Below, piece by piece: positions 61,133 through 64,000 of a DNA stretch of 64,000 nt. Made by a program: the position numbers and the translations under genes. The notes beneath the pieces were generated by a model. It saw only the letters and a program-made list of their open reading frames with translations. It did not search any database and was not told the origin of the DNA. Every line of letters starts with the position of its first letter. The first letter of the stretch is position 1. Origin of the DNA: JACKAQ01 sp020634975 [NCBI: Calditrichia bacterium] (GTDB taxonomy: Bacteria > Calditrichota > Calditrichia > RBG-13-44-9); the NCBI GenBank assembly GCA_020634975.1, contig JACKAQ010000006.1, positions 1 through 64,000 on the forward strand. Reading direction: 5' to 3'.

Positions 61133-62209
61133 ATGATCTTTGCGCAACACTATTTAAAAAGTTGCGCCTATTTGCTGATGTTCGGCTCTTTGATATGTGC
61201 TTGCGCACCAAAATCGATAGAAGAACCTCGACCGTCAGCATTGGCGTTGCTTTCACTTGCGGAGTATGAAATCCGGCTGGAAAACTATGCCGCAGCGATT
61301 CCGCACCTCGATTCTGCATTGGCGATAAATCCAAAATTAGCAAATCTTTACGTGCTGAAAAGTGAGGTGTTGGAAAAAACCGGCGATTACAATTCGGCGA
61401 TAGCGTCGCTCGAAAAATATCTGGAATATCGCAGCAATCATCCGCCCATTTGGAAGCGAATTGCCCAACTGCACATCCGTGCCGGTCGCTATGAGCAAGC
61501 GCATATTTTTTTCAAACGCTATTTGGTGGCCAATCCGGATTCGGTAAATACCTATCTGGATCTTGCTGAAACGAATTACCAAATGGGTGAATATCAAACC
61601 GCGCTGAATTATTTGCTGGATTACCGGAACCGGATTGCGCAGCCCGCCGCAGCATATTGGCGGTTACAGGGTTTTTCGCTGTTCAAGATAAAAGAATTTG
61701 ATGCCGCCATTGCGGCGATAAACCGCTACATCGCCATGACAAAACCGGAGCCAGAAGCCATCAAGTTTTTGGGAATGGCCAAATTCGAAACCGGATTGCA
61801 GGAAGAAGCGATGACGTTGCTGAACAGCAATAATGTCGATTTATCAAAAGATGCCGAAGTGTATGTATACCGGGCAAAATATTTTTCGCTGCGTAACAAA
61901 AACGAGGCAGCTCGCGAACAGTTAAATTACGCAATTCAATTGGATGGTGAATGTAAAGCAGCCTGGTTTGAGCGTGCGGTTCTCGAATATAAATCGCAAC
62001 AATTTGCGGCAAGCCAACGTTCTTTTGAGCGATTGCTGCAAATCGATCCGGAATTTTGGGAGGCGTATCGCTATTTGGGATTTATCGCGGAAAAGCAGTC
62101 GGATATGGAAACCGCCGGATCACATTATCGAACTTATATGAAACACACAGAGAATGATACAGTTGTCAGCGCCCGAATGGACGCATTGAAGCGCCGCCTG
62201 GATAAATAA
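61133..62209 (+). CDS. TPR-repeat lipoprotein
   Basis: A 358-residue lipoprotein with lipobox ICAC at about residues 21-24. About nine tetratricopeptide repeats fill the rest, for example EYEIRLENYAAAIPHLDSAL, SEVLEKTGDYNSAIASLEKYL, IWKRIAQLHIRAGRYEQAHI and the C-terminal AYRYLGFIAEKQSDMETAGSHY. It probably acts as an outer- or inner-membrane-anchored scaffold facing the periplasm. ATG 61133 is chosen because it starts directly before the signal sequence; the frame from 61079 would add 18 hydrophilic residues. It precedes a membrane-anchored hypothetical gene, and both may form an operon with dinB. Confidence 0.8.
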   Translation: MIFAQHYLKSCAYLLMFGSLICACAPKSIEEPRPSALALLSLAEYEIRLENYAAAIPHLDSALAINPKLANLYVLKSEVLEKTGDYNSAIASLEKYLEYRSNHPPIWKRIAQLHIRAGRYEQAHIFFKRYLVANPDSVNTYLDLAETNYQMGEYQTALNYLLDYRNRIAQPAAAYWRLQGFSLFKIKEFDAAIAAINRYIAMTKPEPEAIKFLGMAKFETGLQEEAMTLLNSNNVDLSKDAEVYVYRAKYFSLRNKNEAAREQLNYAIQLDGECKAAWFERAVLEYKSQQFAASQRSFERLLQIDPEFWEAYRYLGFIAEKQSDMETAGSHYRTYMKHTENDTVVSARMDALKRRLDK

Positions 62210-62239
62210 CCCAACCGGTATTATTAACAGAGGAAACCG

Positions 62240-62947
62240 ATGAGAAATTTTCAAATGATTATTGTTGCGGTGTGTTGCATGGCTGCAATCCAATTGTGGG
62301 CAGCGCCGGACAGCACCAATTTTGGGCAGGTGACGCTTCAGGTGAATGATGCACCGGCGCAAACGTTTCGCGCCAAAAGCAGTAAATTGTATCGCAATGT
62401 GGCAATCGAATTTCAGGATGTGCTGCAAGTGCAATCCAAATCTGAGAATCATCAATATTATTACGCACAATTTTCCGAAGGCGAATCATCCGTTTTGCAT
62501 TTGATCATCGAATCTGATTCACTGCCTTCGGATAAAATGGTACCTGCTAATTACGATATTTACATCGATTTAGGAAAAAATTTTGCGGGAACGGTAGATT
62601 TGGCAACCCGGGATTCGGCAGTTTTTGTGTTTCCGAACGGCAAATTTCCGGAAAATGAAATGTATTCCAGCAACCAATCCGGCACAATTTCCATCGACGA
62701 TACCGAGCAGGCATATGGCGTCAGCGGTGCGTTTAACACCACATTCAATTTTCCATCGATGAATGCTGCGGGAACGGACACTTACAAATTGCAGGGCGAA
62801 TTGGTAATCCCAAATCAAAACCTGATCACCGGCGGCAAAACCGGTTTTCTCAAACCGGGAATGAAACGCGGGCAATATACCCGTAACATTTTGATTGCAG
62901 TGGGTTTAGCTGCTGCAATTACGGCACTTGTATTTATACCACAATAA
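62240..62947 (+). CDS. Hypothetical exported protein with C-terminal membrane anchor
   Basis: A 235-residue protein without a recognised family. The signal peptide ends LWAAP at about residue 23. A periplasmic beta-rich domain follows (FGQVTLQVNDAPAQTF, VLHLIIESDSLP, SDKMVPANYDIYIDLG, FNTTFNFPSM). A C-terminal hydrophobic helix (ILIAVGLAAAITALVFIP) probably anchors it. Its stop overlaps the ATG of the polymerase IV gene by one base (TAATG), so the two are translationally coupled, a surprising pairing. GAGGA precedes the start. It follows the TPR lipoprotein by 30 bases and may work with it in the envelope. Confidence 0.68.
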   Translation: MRNFQMIIVAVCCMAAIQLWAAPDSTNFGQVTLQVNDAPAQTFRAKSSKLYRNVAIEFQDVLQVQSKSENHQYYYAQFSEGESSVLHLIIESDSLPSDKMVPANYDIYIDLGKNFAGTVDLATRDSAVFVFPNGKFPENEMYSSNQSGTISIDDTEQAYGVSGAFNTTFNFPSMNAAGTDTYKLQGELVIPNQNLITGGKTGFLKPGMKRGQYTRNILIAVGLAAAITALVFIPQ

Positions 62948-64000
62948 TGAACACCATCTGGCAACGCATCATTTTTCATGTGGATATGGACGCCTTTTTT
63001 GCAGCGGTTGAGCAATTGCTCAACCCGTCGCTGCGCGGGAAACCGGTAATTATCGGGGCGGATCCCCAAAAAGGGAAGGGGAGGGGCGTTGTTTCCACTG
63101 CATCGTACGAAGCGCGGGTTTTTGGCGTGCATTCCGCAATGCCGATAACCCGGGCGTGGCAATTGTGCCCGCATGGTATTTATGTGAAACCCAACGGCAA
63201 GCTCTACGGCGATTATTCCCGGCGGATATTTTCCATTCTGGAAACGTTCTCTCCAAAACTGCAAAAAATCAGTGTCGATGAAGCATTCATGGACATGACC
63301 GGGCACGCCTCTTTTCGCGGAAAAAAACCGGATACCGAACAAATTCGAGCATTGGCAAATCAGGTAAAATCAGCGATTTACGACAACACAAAACTGCGCG
63401 CGTCAATTGGCGTTGCGGCGACCAAAAGCATCGCCAAAATTGCCTCGGATTTTCAAAAACCGGATGGATTGACCATCGTCGAGCCCGGAAAAGAACACGA
63501 ATTTCTTGATCCGTTGCCAGTGCAACGCATTTGGGGAGTTGGCAAAAAATCGCTGATTTCGCTGGAAAAAATAGGCATTCACACCATCGGGCATTTGCGG
63601 CAATATCCGGCAGATGCGCTCACCAAAAAATTCGGCAAAATGGGCGACCATTTGCACAGAATGGCCAACGGCATCGACGAACGCGAGGTGCATGACCGCG
63701 ATCCGGTGAAATCGGTCAGCCACGAAACGACATTTTTTGAAGATCAAACCGATCGCGAATTTTTGATCAGCACCTTACTAAAGCTTTCCGAAAAAGTCAG
63801 TACACGATTGCGGGAACAGCAGTTGCGCGGCAAAACGGTTCAGCTCAAACTGCGGTTTTCCGATTTTTCAACCTTTACGCGTGCCAAAACCATGCAGCAA
63901 TCCACTCATTTAACCGGCGATATTTTTGCGATCGCCAAATCGCTTTTTGAGGATTTTAACGACGATCGCCCGGTGCGATTAATTGGCGTCGGCGTCAGCC
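62947..64000 (+). CDS. dinB: DNA polymerase IV (Y-family), truncated by window end
   Basis: At least 351 residues of the translesion polymerase Pol IV are present, and the frame continues past the window. The palm/finger region has FHVDMDAFFAAVEQ with catalytic Asp11 and Asp13 region, STASYEARVFGVHSAMP, and KISVDEAFMDMTG with the second active-site Asp-Glu pair. The thumb has IWGVGKKSLISLEKIGI (helix-hairpin-helix), and the little finger begins VSHETTFFED. It bypasses DNA lesions at low fidelity. The start overlaps the upstream stop. The C-terminal clamp-binding motif lies outside the window. Confidence 0.93.
   Translation, partial: MNTIWQRIIFHVDMDAFFAAVEQLLNPSLRGKPVIIGADPQKGKGRGVVSTASYEARVFGVHSAMPITRAWQLCPHGIYVKPNGKLYGDYSRRIFSILETFSPKLQKISVDEAFMDMTGHASFRGKKPDTEQIRALANQVKSAIYDNTKLRASIGVAATKSIAKIASDFQKPDGLTIVEPGKEHEFLDPLPVQRIWGVGKKSLISLEKIGIHTIGHLRQYPADALTKKFGKMGDHLHRMANGIDEREVHDRDPVKSVSHETTFFEDQTDREFLISTLLKLSEKVSTRLREQQLRGKTVQLKLRFSDFSTFTRAKTMQQSTHLTGDIFAIAKSLFEDFNDDRPVRLIGVGVS

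Noticed and set aside
1-64000. CRISPR array, tRNA, rRNA, prophage or insertion sequence
   Set aside because: No regularly spaced identical repeats, cloverleaf-like gene, rRNA segment, integrase, transposase or phage structural gene was seen by reading. A tRNAscan-SE and Infernal run would be decisive.

Overview
The window reads as a chromosomal segment of a Gram-negative bacterium of the FCB group, most likely Calditrichota/KSB1-like. Two secreted proteins (13106-15559 and 48016-49674) end in the NYPNPFNP-type sorting domain that marks type IX secretion cargo. There are several lipoproteins and outer-membrane barrels, an archaeal-type phosphoglycerate mutase, and mostly strong GGAGG-like ribosome binding sites. 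The lineage is inferred from these traits only; no rRNA or tRNA gene, prophage, insertion sequence or CRISPR array was seen.

Layout. 0.2-5 kb: minus-strand housekeeping genes (methyltransferase, ApgM, M48 lipoprotein protease, Crp/Fnr regulator). 5.3-6.9 kb: a plus-strand barrel / coiled-coil lipoprotein / barrel operon behind a sigma54-like promoter. 7-10.8 kb: pirin, a MarR regulator and its probable target YceI with shared operator-like sites, an NTF2-like protein and a YdjM-like membrane protein with an apparent AUA start. 10.8-12.9 kb: a BatA/VWA protein with an apparent CUG start. 13-18.3 kb: secreted M14 carboxypeptidase, AEC transporter, exported amidase. 18.6-20.7 kb: an alternating roadblock - protoglobin - roadblock - protoglobin cluster, the best candidate for an undescribed system. 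21.5-27.6 kb: GH31 glucosidase overlapping a Gfo/Idh/MocA oxidoreductase, then a PatZ-like acetyltransferase. 27.8-36.4 kb: small enzymes and hypotheticals (HTTM-like protein, DUF3095 cyclase-like protein, VOC, class C serine hydrolase, GNAT, Bor-like lipoprotein, DinB-like). 36.5-39.9 kb: porin / small periplasmic binding protein / sensor kinase operon. 39.9-46.9 kb: Vat-like acetyltransferase, creatininase-like hydrolase, NTF2-like protein, glutamate dehydrogenase, and a large PEP-binding/nucleotidyltransferase fusion. 48-54 kb: secreted FG-GAP protein, then an AT-richer stretch with an exported TPR-CHAT protein, twin hairpin elements and an ExbD-like lipoprotein. 54.2-64 kb: PPOX protein, an exported protein with an HEFFGH motif, a strict heptad-repeat frame, glycosyltransferases, PruA, a TPR lipoprotein and a truncated DNA polymerase IV.

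Functional themes are envelope and secreted proteins, amino-acid catabolism (PruA, glutamate dehydrogenase), sugar processing (GH31 plus oxidoreductase) and sensing (protoglobins, kinase, Crp, MarR). Regulation is visible as about ten rho-independent terminators, operator-like palindromes near marR, crp and the CHAT gene, and a scattered family of short palindromic repeats with four-base loops.
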